Assembly (NCBI GenBank): GCA_003427395.1
Contig: BFEA01000095.1
Coordinates: 2,582,165 to 2,624,945, forward strand
Direction of reading: 5' to 3'
Source of the DNA: Chara braunii
Lineage: Eukaryota > Streptophyta > Charophyceae > Charales > Characeae
DNA length: 42,781 bases
Both the position numbers and the translations under genes were made by a program. Below are positions 10,703 through 20,702 of the stretch, in pieces. Each line of letters begins with the position of its first letter. The first letter of the stretch is position 1. Under the pieces are notes generated by a model. The model had not been told where the DNA came from. It ran no database searches and saw nothing but the letters and a program-made list of their open reading frames with translations.

Positions 10703-10870
10703 GGGGCGAAGTCCCACTAGCGTAGGCTGGATGTCCTCAACGCCTGAATCTGGTCGTGTTTGTGGAGACGTGCAGAGTCAGGAGTTAAGGATCCTCAACT
10801 GCATATCTCCACAGACACGTCCAGAAGCAGGAGTTAAGGAAACTCAACCCTGCTACTGGGCCTTGGCCCC
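10703..10870. repeat. Type A short inverted-repeat element
   Basis: Ends are GGGGCGAAGTCCCACTAGC and, at the right, GGGCCTTGGCCCC. The interior holds the type A arms (CTCAACGCCTGAATCTGG and related) facing a diverged copy. Length is 168 bp. It is noncoding. Confidence 0.7.
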
Positions 10871-11331
10871 TGGCCTAACACAAACTGCTGCCTACCTTAC
10901 CTACTCATGTACAGTGGCCTCCTACCAATAAAGTAGCTTGCACCGGCTTGTGGAAAAGCCATTGCTATAGGCTAACCCTGGATGCTAAAAAGCTACACAC
11001 CTGAGAGAGGTCCTACCAGCGGACAGTGGAGCCTACCACGGTTCCTGGCCACGATAACACTCCCTCCAACCACACATGTCATAAAGTGACATAAACTGCT
11101 TGCCTCCTACTGCTGACAAACTGAGACCGAGCTTCCATCACTACACCACACCCCCAACACCACCACCATACATTTCCGATGTCCTCAATCCTGCATGCCA
11201 AAATGCAGTTGTACATGCAGATCACTGTTCCTGGACGCTTACTACTATTCGCAACGGCGCTCAGCGGCATTGAATTCCGTGCGTCACTCATGACCGGTCA
11301 AGAAACACATATAATACGAATAGTAATAAAC

Positions 11332-11333
<2 letters not shown>
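10871..11333. other. Intergenic, no feature seen
   Basis: No reading frame resembling a protein and no recognisable repeat was seen between the type A element and the CA array. Confidence 0.5.

Positions 11334-11395
<62 letters not shown>
11334..11395. repeat. (CA)n microsatellite
   Basis: About 31 CA units, uninterrupted. It lies just beyond the 3' end of the minus-strand trihelix gene. Confidence 0.95.
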
Positions 11396-11396
<1 letters not shown>

Positions 11397-11506
11397 TGGA
11401 TGCCTTAACCGGACGGTGTTGATCCCATTACTTGGTTTAGGTACCCGCTGGTTTCACATGTGACGTTGTCCTCCGACCCTTGTCATGTTGGCAGATACGG
11501 GAGGAG

Positions 11507-13174
11507 TCACGGTGACCTTCGGCATCGAGCCACGAATTCTTCGGAGTCCGCACTTGATGTGTCCTCTGCCATCTGCGTCGCCGTTTCTCTCACAACGTCA
11601 CCTATAAGCTTCCATCCCCGATCCATCTTGTCAGCGAGAAAAACAGCACAATCCTTCTGGCCGGACAACATCTTCTCTGTATGCCGCTCCCAAGCCTCCG
11701 CAGTCTTATTCGAACACTTGATGGCGGTCTCGCATATACGAATCAATGACCTTTCAACGGCGTTGAGGATCGTGCGCTGCCGCTTCGCCGACCCGCGGTT
11801 TCCACCACGTCTGCTGGGTGGACGAGCACCAACTATCTGTCGCAAGTTGTGCTCCACAAGCCGAGGTACGGTTGCGATGTCCATGGGAGGAGGTGCGCCG
11901 GAAGTCGTTCGGACACTGGTACCTGCTCTCGCATTGCCGGCAACTCTCGCTCCCCCCGCGGCCGCTGGAGATTCATGGTGCATTGGCGGAGCTGTGGTGA
12001 TAAGCCGTTGCAATTCTCCAAGGAGTCTTTCATTGTAGGCATTCAGTTCATCATACCACTCGCGTGCGAGGTGTATGGTGAAGCCGTGCAGCGCCCGGTC
12101 CCGCGCAGACATAGCCCAATAACTTGGCCTGCCCGATCGCGTCTCGTGATCCCATATTTCCTTGTACGTTGACCATACGTTCTTCCAGCGGAGCTTACAT
12201 TGTGCAATTGAGCGGTCGAATCCTTTGGAATGCATCATCGCCTCCACCACATTCCAGTCCCCTTTTGTAAGCCTCTGCGCCCCATTGTTGTCCTTGCTTA
12301 CTCGTGCCTGTATCAACGCCAGTGTCTCCTCAATGCCCCATTCTTGACTGTCTTCCAGTTGTGTGCCGTGTGGCGCTCCATCGGCGTCGCTATCGGACGA
12401 CTGACTTCCTGATTTCGAATCGACCCCGACGGTCATGTCAATAAAGTTGTCGACGTTAACTAGCTCCGTGTCTCCTGATTCACTATCCTCTACACCCGCG
12501 ACTGCATACGGCGACATGCTGGTCATCGGTAGTGGGCCCATGGGACGGACCACACGTCCGGATGGACAGCTACTTGCACATCCGCTAAATATGACCGCAT
12601 CTACAGCTGGACCTGCTACGTCAGTGAAAGTCCTGAGAAGGGAGTGGCGAATATGTGACGCCACCCTACCGCTGCGACGTCTCTCGGCGCGCTGGTTATC
12701 CACCGATCGGAAGAAGTCTGATGCCGATATCTCCAGAATTTCCGGTGATGCTGTTGGCGATTTCACTACAACTGCATGAGGAGATGGCTCAAATGGAACT
12801 GCTACGGTGTTCTCGGGAGTCTGCATTACTGGTGTCGGCCATCGTCCGGTGTTGTCAGTCGTCACTGCACTGGCTGGGAGTCCGGTGTCCAAGCTCTGTT
12901 CGCGGACAATGGTCGTGAGAACAACTTCGCTTAATAACTCCAACCCATCACTGGGTTTGCATCCGGACTCCACATTCGCATCTTCCTTGACCAGAGCTTT
13001 GCTTGCACAATCATGCTTCGACGGAACTTCGCTTCTATCGTCTGCCTTCGATGGAACTTCGCTTGTAGCATCTGCCTTCGACGGAATTTCACTGGTAGCA
13101 GGTGCACAGGTGACGACGTTAACTGCTCGTGTGTCTGTGCTCGATGATGTCCCGCCCTGTTGACAATCCGCCAT
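11507..13174 (-). CDS. Trihelix (Myb/SANT-like) DNA-binding protein, likely PIF/Harbinger accessory protein
   Basis: A 555-residue protein from the ATG at 13174 (MADCQQGGTSS). The frame is open upstream to 13276, so a longer form cannot be excluded. Residues about 277-380 form a Myb/SANT-like domain: WGIEETLALIQARV, three helices, WKNVWSTYKEIWDHE, then the SGRPSYWAMSARDR motif and a fourth helix with HLAREWYDELNAYNERL. Near the N-terminus the decapeptide SEVPSKADxx occurs three times. The middle is acidic and Ser-rich; the C-terminal 90 residues are helical. In PIF/Harbinger transposons a Myb-like protein helps the transposase reach the nucleus and bind DNA, and a transposase lies 3.9 kb away in divergent orientation. 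A host trihelix factor is the alternative. No lesion is seen. Confidence 0.82.
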   Translation of the reverse strand: MADCQQGGTSSSTDTRAVNVVTCAPATSEIPSKADATSEVPSKADDRSEVPSKHDCASKALVKEDANVESGCKPSDGLELLSEVVLTTIVREQSLDTGLPASAVTTDNTGRWPTPVMQTPENTVAVPFEPSPHAVVVKSPTASPEILEISASDFFRSVDNQRAERRRSGRVASHIRHSLLRTFTDVAGPAVDAVIFSGCASSCPSGRVVRPMGPLPMTSMSPYAVAGVEDSESGDTELVNVDNFIDMTVGVDSKSGSQSSDSDADGAPHGTQLEDSQEWGIEETLALIQARVSKDNNGAQRLTKGDWNVVEAMMHSKGFDRSIAQCKLRWKNVWSTYKEIWDHETRSGRPSYWAMSARDRALHGFTIHLAREWYDELNAYNERLLGELQRLITTAPPMHHESPAAAGGARVAGNARAGTSVRTTSGAPPPMDIATVPRLVEHNLRQIVGARPPSRRGGNRGSAKRQRTILNAVERSLIRICETAIKCSNKTAEAWERHTEKMLSGQKDCAVFLADKMDRGWKLIGDVVRETATQMAEDTSSADSEEFVARCRRSP

Positions 13175-13313
13175 TGTAACCGAATCTCGGAAAGCACACC
13201 GATTGTTCAGGTAAGCCGGAGTTCCTACACGCTTATCACCACCTGACGGATACGACGTGCAAACTGCAGTCCGCACTCCACAATGAGTGGTTGTACTACA
13301 GTTCTCGTACTAC

Positions 13314-13314
<1 letters not shown>

Positions 13315-13388
<74 letters not shown>

Positions 13389-13413
13389 NGAGAGAGAGAG
13401 AGAGAGAGAGAGA
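13315..13413. repeat. (AG)n microsatellite
   Basis: About 100 bp of AG with one C interruption and an N at 13389. It begins about 140 bp upstream of the trihelix start codon. Confidence 0.95.
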
Positions 13414-13720
13414 TGTGGAGATGGAAGTCTTCTTCCGATTCCGATGCCTTACCGCTGGTGGAATTCCAAGCGATAACGGACTTAACCCTGCCTAGCACCA
13501 ACCACGCCAAGCATGAGAACTAGTGCAGACGCACTAAGCAGGCCACGCAGGAGAACCTGTGCAGAAGACGACTCGTATACGAACTTCGGAAATGACTAAT
13601 TCCACCGATAATCATTTCATGAAACGACAATTTATAGCTCACATCGGCGCTTGCTGGTAGCGGTTGTTTACCTGTTGATGAGATAGGCAGGGTATGGTAT
13701 CTGCGGGGATAATTGTCCCA

Positions 13721-13884
13721 GGGGCCAAGTCCCACCAGGAAAGAGCATTAATTGAAAGCCTCAACCTGGACTATTTTGTGGAGATGTAGATAATAGAGAT
13801 TGAACTGATTGTCTGCATCTCTGCTGAAACACGTCTTCGCTCGTGCGATTTACCCAATCCTCTTTGCTAGTGGGACCTCCCCCC
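13721..13884. repeat. Type A short inverted-repeat element
   Basis: Left end GGGGCCAAGTCCCACCAG, right end TTTGCTAGTGGGACCTCCCCCC. The interior is strongly diverged but keeps GTGGAGATGTAGA and a matching downstream CTGCATCTC. Length is 164 bp. Confidence 0.7.
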
Positions 13885-13902
13885 AGTCATGTATCACAAT
13901 CG

Positions 13903-14053
13903 GGGGCCAAGTCCCACTAGCAGGGTTGAGTTTCCTCAACGCCTGAATCTGGATGTGTTCGAGGAAATGTGTAGAAATGACGTTGAGTATCCTCAGCCGC
14001 ACATCTCCATAAACACGTCCAGATTCAGGCGTTGATGAAAGTCAACCGACTCA
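13903..14053. repeat. Type A element, right end lost
   Basis: Left end GGGGCCAAGTCCCACTAGC. Internal arms CAACGCCTGAATCTGGATGT and ACACGTCCAGATTCAGGCGT are almost perfectly complementary. The right terminus is missing. It lies 18 bp after the preceding element. Confidence 0.7.
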
Positions 14054-14156
14054 ATTGAACGACCACCCCTCCAAACATAGCTACATATCGCAATTAAGGG
14101 GGCTCAATTAAGGGGGCGTCCAGATTAGTCCTACTCGAGGAGAAACGGAAGCAGGA

Positions 14157-14178
14157 TGTATTATTATTATTATTAGTG

Positions 14179-14242
<64 letters not shown>

Positions 14243-14255
14243 TCTTTTTTTGGGG

Positions 14256-14319
<64 letters not shown>
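14157..14319. repeat. (TTA)n microsatellite, two arrays
   Basis: Two long TTA/ATT arrays separated by a short T-rich spacer at about 14241-14255. Noncoding. Confidence 0.95.
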
Positions 14320-14409
14320 GAAAATCTGCGCCAAGTAATGCACGTATCTGCAAACACGTCTTCATTCGTGGGTACACACATGTCTACGATTCTTGTGGTA
14401 CATGGCCCC

Positions 14410-14574
14410 GGGGCCAGGTCCCACTAGCAGTGTTCAGTTTCCTCAACGCCTGAATCTGGACGTGTCTGTGGGTATGTGCAGAAATCTCGTTGAGTTTTCA
14501 CAACTGCACATCTCCACGAACGCATCCAGATTCAGACGTTGAGTAAACTGAACGCTGCAAGTGGGACCTGCCCC
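14410..14574. repeat. Type A short inverted-repeat element
   Basis: Ends GGGGCCAGGTCCCACTAGC and GCAAGTGGGACCTGCCCC; internal arms CTCAACGCCTGAATCTGG and ATCCAGATTCAGACGTTGAG. At 165 bp it is a full-length representative. Confidence 0.75.
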
Positions 14575-14639
14575 CCGGGATGTTCCCGGCATCTTGCGAT
14601 GATGGCCTTTAGTTTGTAGGCTGCACATGGGCCTCAATG

Positions 14640-14695
14640 ACGTCCACATTCAGGCGTTGAGGATCATAACAGTTGTAGTGGAACGTGGCCCCAGG
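14640..14695. repeat. Type A element, right-hand fragment
   Basis: Begins in the inner right arm (GTCCACATTCAGGCGTTGAG) and ends in a degenerate GTGGAACGTGGCCCC. The left half is absent. Confidence 0.6.
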
Positions 14696-15295
14696 ATGGC
14701 CCCAGGATGTTCCCGTCATCGGCTAAATTTGATGTTGACTTCTCCATTAAACACTCGGTATTTTCAACGCAACAGGGCCGTGTGCGCAGACGTCGCTGAT
14801 GACCTGCCATAATAATGGTGCGAGTCCCGAGTTCACCTCCGGCCACCTTAAACCTCCGACATGTCCATGATATCGTTAGCGAATTTTTTTTTTTTCTTCT
14901 TTTTCTTTTTCTGCCCTGTTTTAAATTCAATAAAACCGCAGGTTACTCTTGTAAGCCTGCACCTTTCCACAGAGACTCGGGGACCATGACTCGGGGACGC
15001 ACCCCCAGTAACAATAAATAATGGATTGCCACACTTTTTTTTTTTCTTTCTTTCTTTCTATACACTTCTCTCAACTTCTGTTTCTTTACATTCCACTACC
15101 TACTCCTAAGACTATGTAGAGGGGACCGCCAGTGGGGGTCTGGCTAACACAAAGACCGAGACCTGCCAGTAGCTGTGCCTCCCTTTCTCATCGTCCCCCA
15201 CCCTCCATCGAGTAGCAGCAGAGGCTATGGCCAAAACTCTCCCACACTTCATAATCGATGTGTCCATTATCGTAAACTATAAATTACGCAGACCC
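14696..15295. other. Intergenic, no feature seen
   Basis: Contains short T-rich runs (14886-14912, 15037-15059) and otherwise nothing recognisable on either strand. Confidence 0.5.
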
Positions 15296-15394
15296 GGGGT
15301 TAGGTCCCACTTTCACGAATTAAGCGATATTGACCGTAGATTGCAAAGATCAACGGCCAGAATCTCTTAATCCGTGCAAGTGGGACCTCGCCCC
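15296..15394. repeat. Type B 99-bp inverted-repeat element, copy 1
   Basis: Ends GGGGTTAGGTCCCAC and GTGGGACCTCGCCCC. The interior is unrelated to type A and nested-complementary: CACGAATTAAG pairs with CTTAATCCGTG, and CCGTAGAT lies opposite ATCAACGG. It has the same 99-bp length as two other copies. Confidence 0.8.
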
Positions 15395-15427
15395 GTGGAC
15401 AGGAAATGACTCTGGAACGCAGCAGGC

Positions 15428-15850
15428 CAGAAAATCAGTCCAGTCGAGAGTACACAATAAAAGAAAAATTACAAAAAAAAAAAAAAACCAACGTAACGGT
15501 AATTTTAACCACGGCCGTGGATTCTCCCATGATGTACTGAAAACGAAATCCACAAACACAGGGAATTTTTCAACGCTGCGTCGTCAATATGCAGCCTTCG
15601 CTGGGGACGTGCGCTAACCATTGTGCTACCACTCCCGTTCTTATCGCCGACCACCTTACACTGCTAACAAACGTGCACAGTTGTCTGGTATTGTCATCAT
15701 TGATAACGATTTTTTATTTTTTTTTTCATTTTTGTGTGCATGCAATGAAATGGTAGGGTGGGTGGGTGTTAGTGGGCGGGCAGCGAGGAAATGGGCGAGG
15801 GGGACTGTGTGGGTGGGTCGGGGAGGGGTGTGTCGACATTACTAAACCAG
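15428..15850. repeat. Segmental duplication, copy 1
   Basis: Begins CAGAAAATCAGTCCAGTCGA and runs through a poly(A) tract, CACGGCCGTGG, CTAACCATTGTGCTACCACT and a GTGGGTGG-rich end. It recurs 493 bp downstream with scattered substitutions and small indels. It contains a 76-nt tRNA-like module on the minus strand at 15561-15636. No protein is encoded. Confidence 0.85.
15561..15636 (-). repeat. tRNA-like module, possible SINE head
   Basis: Read on the minus strand, it starts GGGAGTGGTAGCACAATGGT and ends AAAAATTCCC, so the two ends can pair like an acceptor stem. TAGCACAATGG fits the RNA polymerase III A box (TRGYNNARNNG). The B box is only a weak match (GTTGAAAAATTCC). Downstream on that strand lies a T-run (complement of 15472-15487) that could act as a terminator. 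No target-site duplication is seen, so a SINE origin is inference. Confidence 0.4.
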
Positions 15851-15920
15851 GGGCTAGGCCCAATCTGCACAGACGAAATGGATTGTGCTGCTACATGTGG
15901 ACGTGTTCTGAGAAGAGATG
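15850..15920. repeat. Type A element, left-hand fragment
   Basis: Starts GGGGCTAGGCCCAATCTGCA and includes GTGGACGTGTTCTGAGAAGA, resembling the left half of type A; it fuses directly into copy 2 of the duplication. Confidence 0.45.
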
Positions 15921-16350
15921 CAGAAAATCAGTCCAGTCGAGAGTACAAAATAAAAGAGAAAAAAAAAAAACCGTTAATTTTTACAACCACGGCCGTGGAT
16001 ATTCCAATGATTTACAGAAAACAAATTTGACTTCCACGATAGACACAGGGAATTTTTCAACGCTGCGGCCTCAGTATGCAGCCGTCACTGGGGACCTGGG
16101 CTAACCATTGTGCTACCACTCCCGTTCTTACCGCCGACCACCTTACACTGCTAACAAACGTGCACAGTTGTCTGGTATTGTCATCATTGATAACGATTTT
16201 TTTCTTTGTTTTTTAATTTCTTTTTTTTCATTTTTTGTGTGCATGCAATGAAATGGTAGGGTGGCTGGATGTTAGTGGGCGGGCAGCGAGGAAATGGGCG
16301 AGGGGGACTGTGTGGGTTGGGTCGGTGGGCTATGTCAACATTTTGAAACC
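15921..16350. repeat. Segmental duplication, copy 2
   Basis: The second copy of the 15428-15850 unit, in the same order and orientation. Shared blocks include GGGAATTTTTCAACGCTGCG and CTAACCATTGTGCTACCACT. The tRNA-like module is at 16048-16123, again 76 nt. Confidence 0.85.
16048..16123 (-). repeat. tRNA-like module, second copy
   Basis: Same features as the module at 15561-15636: GGGAGTGGTAGCACAATGGT start, AAAAATTCCC end, A-box match, and a T-run on the same strand (complement of 15959-15970). It has a few internal substitutions. Confidence 0.4.
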
Positions 16351-16351
16351 C

Positions 16352-16413
16352 GGAGCGAAGTCCCACGAGGAAGGCGTTGAGGAAACCCAACGTTGGTAGT
16401 GGGACTTGGCCCC
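16352..16413. repeat. Internally deleted type A element
   Basis: Left end GGAGCGAAGTCCCACGAGG, a remnant AAGGCGTTGAGGAAACCCAA, right end GTAGTGGGACTTGGCCCCC. Only the termini and about 25 bp of interior remain. Confidence 0.6.
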
Positions 16414-17027
16414 CGTCTAGCACCTTCTCCTGTACACACCTCTGTGAGTCTGTGCTGTCGTTATCACCGAGCCTTGCCCTCTGTGGTCAGAGTGTCTGGT
16501 GTCGTAACAGTGTCTGCACCTTCTATGACGTCAGACAGTTTACTAATTCAGATGTTGACCACGCCACAATCGGGATTTTTTACGTCCAATTGCATGACAT
16601 GTGTTGGATACGCTCTTCTATAATGTGACCCCCAAACAATGCTTTCATCGCATTGGCTCTGAGGTATCGGCCGTTCATCCTGATTATAGGTTCGTCGGTA
16701 TTGGACATAGCAGTTGGATTCCATTAATATGGACTAAAGACAGTATAACAGAAAATGCTCCACGTATGTGGATAATGCATGTCGTATACCCACGGAAGAA
16801 AGTACATAATCTAGTGCCATATCTATGCATGTTGGCATATCCTAAATGCTAGCCTCATAACCACTACTTTGCGATTGCTGCATTGTAGTCGGTACGCTGT
16901 TATACAATTCGCATGTTGTTATATAGGTGCAGTGGTCCAGAAACATATAGAGAGATTTACCATACCGTGGACCACGAAATCAGTCCGTATATCGAATAGG
17001 AGGGGGGGCGGTGGAAACGATAGTCCG

Positions 17028-18420
17028 ATGGCTCGGATTAAGAGGGGACTTCGACGACAAGTCATCATGGCTGTTGTCGCTGCAGTGAAACTTATAATCG
17101 AGGGTGCTTACGAGGCGATGGAAGCGTTGTGGGACACTGACGTTCAAGGGCAGGGTGGCATGCTCGCTTCCCTAAACTTGGAAGCCATGTCTATCATGTT
17201 CGAGTGGCCGGCTTTGATAGAAGCAACCGACATCATTGCCAGGGGACCACCTCGATGGTGGGTGATGAGGCGTGCACCAGGCTTGTGGAGGGACCTGGAG
17301 ATTATCGACAATGCAGATGACGATTATTATTCGACTCTGCTGAGAATGCGCCGATCCACTTTCAATCGAATCCTGGATACTGTCCGTCCTGAGCTGGAGA
17401 AGCAGGTCACCCGTTTCCGGGTGCCGCTTCCGCCCGCACAGGTGTTGGCTTATGCCATCCACCGATGGGCACACGAAGATAGTCACAAGCACAGTTCATC
17501 AGCTTATGGGATGGGCAAGACGAGTGCCCTGCGAGCTGTCAGGGAGGTGGTCGCTGCCATCGTAAAGTGTTTCCCTAACGAAGTCAACTTTGGGAATCCA
17601 GCGGACAGGAATAGAACAATGAAGGCTTACCAGGCTCGCGGATTTCCAAACTGTGTAGGTTGTATAGACTGCACACATATATACGTGGACAAACCGAAGA
17701 ATAGAAATGGTGATGAGTTTTCCTCGGGACGCACGAAACGATTTTCGCAGGTAGCGCAGATGGTATTCGATAGTGATTTGCGGATAGTTGATTTATCATT
17801 CGTTTTCCTTGGCACGGTTCACGACTCGCGGGTTCTTCTTAACTCGTCATTGTATGAACGAGCTATGGATGGTGGTTTGTTCAATGAGGTTCCTAAAGAT
17901 CCATTCAGGCACGAGCGCATATCTGTCCCTGGTGTCCCGGGTCAATACCTGTTGGCAGACAAAGGATACCCCAACCTGCCGTGGATCATCAGGCCATACG
18001 GCAAGCCAGAGAAAGCTACACCTCAGACCATCATCTTCGACAATATTCACAAGGTGGTTCGGACGGATGCAGAGCGTGGAATTGGGTTGTTCAAACAGAA
18101 GTTTCAGTTATTCTACCGTGCACATGTGACGAACCAGCAGACCGTCGGATCCGAGGTCCACGCGGCATGCATCATTCGTAATCTGCTCCGGAAATGGGGA
18201 GATGTGGAGGACGAGCGGCACATGCGTCTGCGCCAAGATATTCCTAGCATTGGGAATGTGCCTGTTCCACCACAACATGTCCCTGAATCAGCAAGCTCAT
18301 TGAGGGCAGCAGGGAAGGCAGTACGTACCGCATTGTGCGACCACGTGAATGCATGGAACGCACAACGACAACGAGAAGTAGCATTGCGGAGGGCGGCCGC
18401 ACGTCGTCAAGCAGTCCACT

Positions 18421-18422
<2 letters not shown>
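17028..18422 (+). CDS. PIF/Harbinger-type DDE transposase
   Basis: A 464-residue protein from the ATG at 17028 (MARIKRGLRRQV); the frame is open further upstream but without an earlier ATG. It has the DDE_Tnp_4 organisation of PIF/Harbinger transposases. The N-terminal helical region is followed by YYSTLLRMRRSTFNRIL. The catalytic triad is Asp214 (VGCIDCTHIYVDKP), Asp311 (YLLADKGYPNLPWIIRPY) and Glu349 (DAERGIGLFKQKFQ), with FLGTVHDSRVLLNSSLY between the first two. The C-terminus is basic and Ala/Arg-rich. The enzyme would cut and rejoin DNA at terminal inverted repeats. The frame is intact. A trihelix gene lies upstream in divergent orientation and another downstream in convergent orientation; both are typical partners. 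Element ends were not located. The stop is TAA, directly followed by a GT array. Confidence 0.9.

Positions 18423-18424
<2 letters not shown>

Positions 18425-18518
<94 letters not shown>
18425..18518. repeat. (GT)n(GA)n microsatellite
   Basis: It starts directly after the transposase stop codon and runs into the assembly gap. Confidence 0.95.
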
Positions 18519-19447
18519 NNNNNNNNNNNNNNNNNNNNNNNNNNNNNNNNNNNNNNNNNNNNNNNNNNNNNNNNNNNNNNNNNNNNNNNNNNNNNNNNNN
18601 NNNNNNNNNNNNNNNNNNNNNNNNNNNNNNNNNNNNNNNNNNNNNNNNNNNNNNNNNNNNNNNNNNNNNNNNNNNNNNNNNNNNNNNNNNNNNNNNNNNN
18701 NNNNNNNNNNNNNNNNNNNNNNNNNNNNNNNNNNNNNNNNNNNNNNNNNNNNNNNNNNNNNNNNNNNNNNNNNNNNNNNNNNNNNNNNNNNNNNNNNNNN
18801 NNNNNNNNNNNNNNNNNNNNNNNNNNNNNNNNNNNNNNNNNNNNNNNNNNNNNNNNNNNNNNNNNNNNNNNNNNNNNNNNNNNNNNNNNNNNNNNNNNNN
18901 NNNNNNNNNNNNNNNNNNNNNNNNNNNNNNNNNNNNNNNNNNNNNNNNNNNNNNNNNNNNNNNNNNNNNNNNNNNNNNNNNNNNNNNNNNNNNNNNNNNN
19001 NNNNNNNNNNNNNNNNNNNNNNNNNNNNNNNNNNNNNNNNNNNNNNNNNNNNNNNNNNNNNNNNNNNNNNNNNNNNNNNNNNNNNNNNNNNNNNNNNNNN
19101 NNNNNNNNNNNNNNNNNNNNNNNNNNNNNNNNNNNNNNNNNNNNNNNNNNNNNNNNNNNNNNNNNNNNNNNNNNNNNNNNNNNNNNNNNNNNNNNNNNNN
19201 NNNNNNNNNNNNNNNNNNNNNNNNNNNNNNNNNNNNNNNNNNNNNNNNNNNNNNNNNNNNNNNNNNNNNNNNNNNNNNNNNNNNNNNNNNNNNNNNNNNN
19301 NNNNNNNNNNNNNNNNNNNNNNNNNNNNNNNNNNNNNNNNNNNNNNNNNNNNNNNNNNNNNNNNNNNNNNNNNNNNNNNNNNNNNNNNNNNNNNNNNNNN
19401 NNNNNNNNNNNNNNNNNNNNNNNNNNNNNNNNNNNNNNNNNNNNNNN
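18519..19447. other. Assembly gap of 929 N
   Basis: The sequence is undetermined. It is bordered by (GT)n(GA)n on the left and a run of 22 T (19448-19469) on the right, so collapse of simple repeats is the likely cause. Confidence 0.99.
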
Positions 19448-19589
19448 TTTTTTTTTTTTTTTTTTTTTTATAACATGCCACTGGGATCGTAACAACTGCA
19501 AGCAGCCCTCGCTGCTTGGGCAGCTCCACGCCCCACATAGCATGAGTGTATGTGTGTGTGGCGGTTCTGCACATAAAGGATTGAATTTC

Positions 19590-19717
19590 ACGGCTGAATG
19601 CAGACGTGTTTCAGGTGCAAACAGAGCAGATGAGTAATGATTTGTTTACATCTTTCGACAAACAAGTCCAGATTCAGGCGTCGAATCCATTCCTGTTTGC
19701 TAGTCGGACCTCGCCCC
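19590..19717. repeat. Type A element, left end lost
   Basis: Contains CTGAATGCAGACGTGTTTCA, the opposing CAAGTCCAGATTCAGGCGTC, and the right terminus TTTGCTAGTCGGACCTCGCCCC. The left terminus is missing. Confidence 0.6.
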
Positions 19718-19873
19718 GCGCATCACTTCACATTACTTCAACAATGCGTGAATAACCCGTCATGCCACCACTTTTGAATACACTTCACCAATTCACACGC
19801 ATTTTTGTCCACTGTTTGCTGACTATAGGGCATGTCCATAGCACCGATGATGAGTCTTTGGAGAGATGGGGGG

Positions 19874-19875
19874 CA

Positions 19876-19959
<84 letters not shown>
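19874..19959. repeat. (CA)n(GA)n microsatellite
   Basis: About 20 bp of CA followed by about 67 bp of GA. Confidence 0.95.
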
Positions 19960-19962
<3 letters not shown>

Positions 19963-20030
19963 GTGGGACACTGTCCCGAAATCTCAAAATTGTGAAATGT
20001 GGGACACTGTCCCGAAATCTCAAAATTGTG
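19959..20030. repeat. 36-bp exact tandem duplication with a palindrome
   Basis: Two identical 36-bp units (19959-19994, 19995-20030) directly follow the GA array. Each contains GGGACACTGTCCC, a 13-bp palindrome with a central base. Confidence 0.9.
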
Positions 20031-20702
20031 ATATGTACACGCACATCAAACATATGCCGTTTTTTTTTTTTTTTTTTTGTCCCTCGGGCAAACACACGCT
20101 ACCAGGCAACACACGCTGCAATTAGCACTACCAACTGCCTCCATTGGCGTTTACCATTGAAACCTGGTACGTCAGCAAAAAAATAAATATAAACAACTAC
20201 AATTAAACTACACACAATACACGCAACAACCCTCGGAAGCGGACAAGGCTTATTCTCCCAAACCCCTCATGGTAAACGCCGGAAATGACTACCAAAAAAA
20301 CTGCTGTCATGGACTGACTGCAGCTACCATTGTAGAATAAATACTACGTCACAATGGTCACATCAACATTCGTACTCATACCTTTATCAACAAAACAAAA
20401 AAAAACTAACAAACAAACAAACAGAAATCTAATCATACCGCTTACATAGTACAAACACTAAATAACCATAGCTTACACAGATGATACATTGCTCGTTTGC
20501 GAATGATGTCATCACGCCGACACGTGCAATAGGCAGACCCCTGTCATTCGAACAACTATCCCTATACCCTAAGCCTCAAAAACTCTCCCAATGTCTGTAC
20601 TACTAAACATAATGCCAACTTTGGCATCACGCTTCCACGCATTCCACTATGCAAACAACGCAAGTAAGAGTCTGCAACGAAGCCAGAAGGCAATAGGGAC
20701 GA
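20031..20702. other. Intergenic, 3' of the second trihelix gene
   Basis: A/C-rich, with a T-run at 20060-20079 and a CAAACAAACAAACA stretch at 20409-20422. No gene or conserved structure was seen. Confidence 0.5.

Noticed and set aside
11334-14319. Long open frames over CA, AG, TTA and AAC arrays
   Set aside because: They are homopolymer or dipeptide translations of microsatellites, present in several frames at once.
18297-19591. Long open frames across 18519-19447
   Set aside because: They exist only because the frame is undefined through the N gap.
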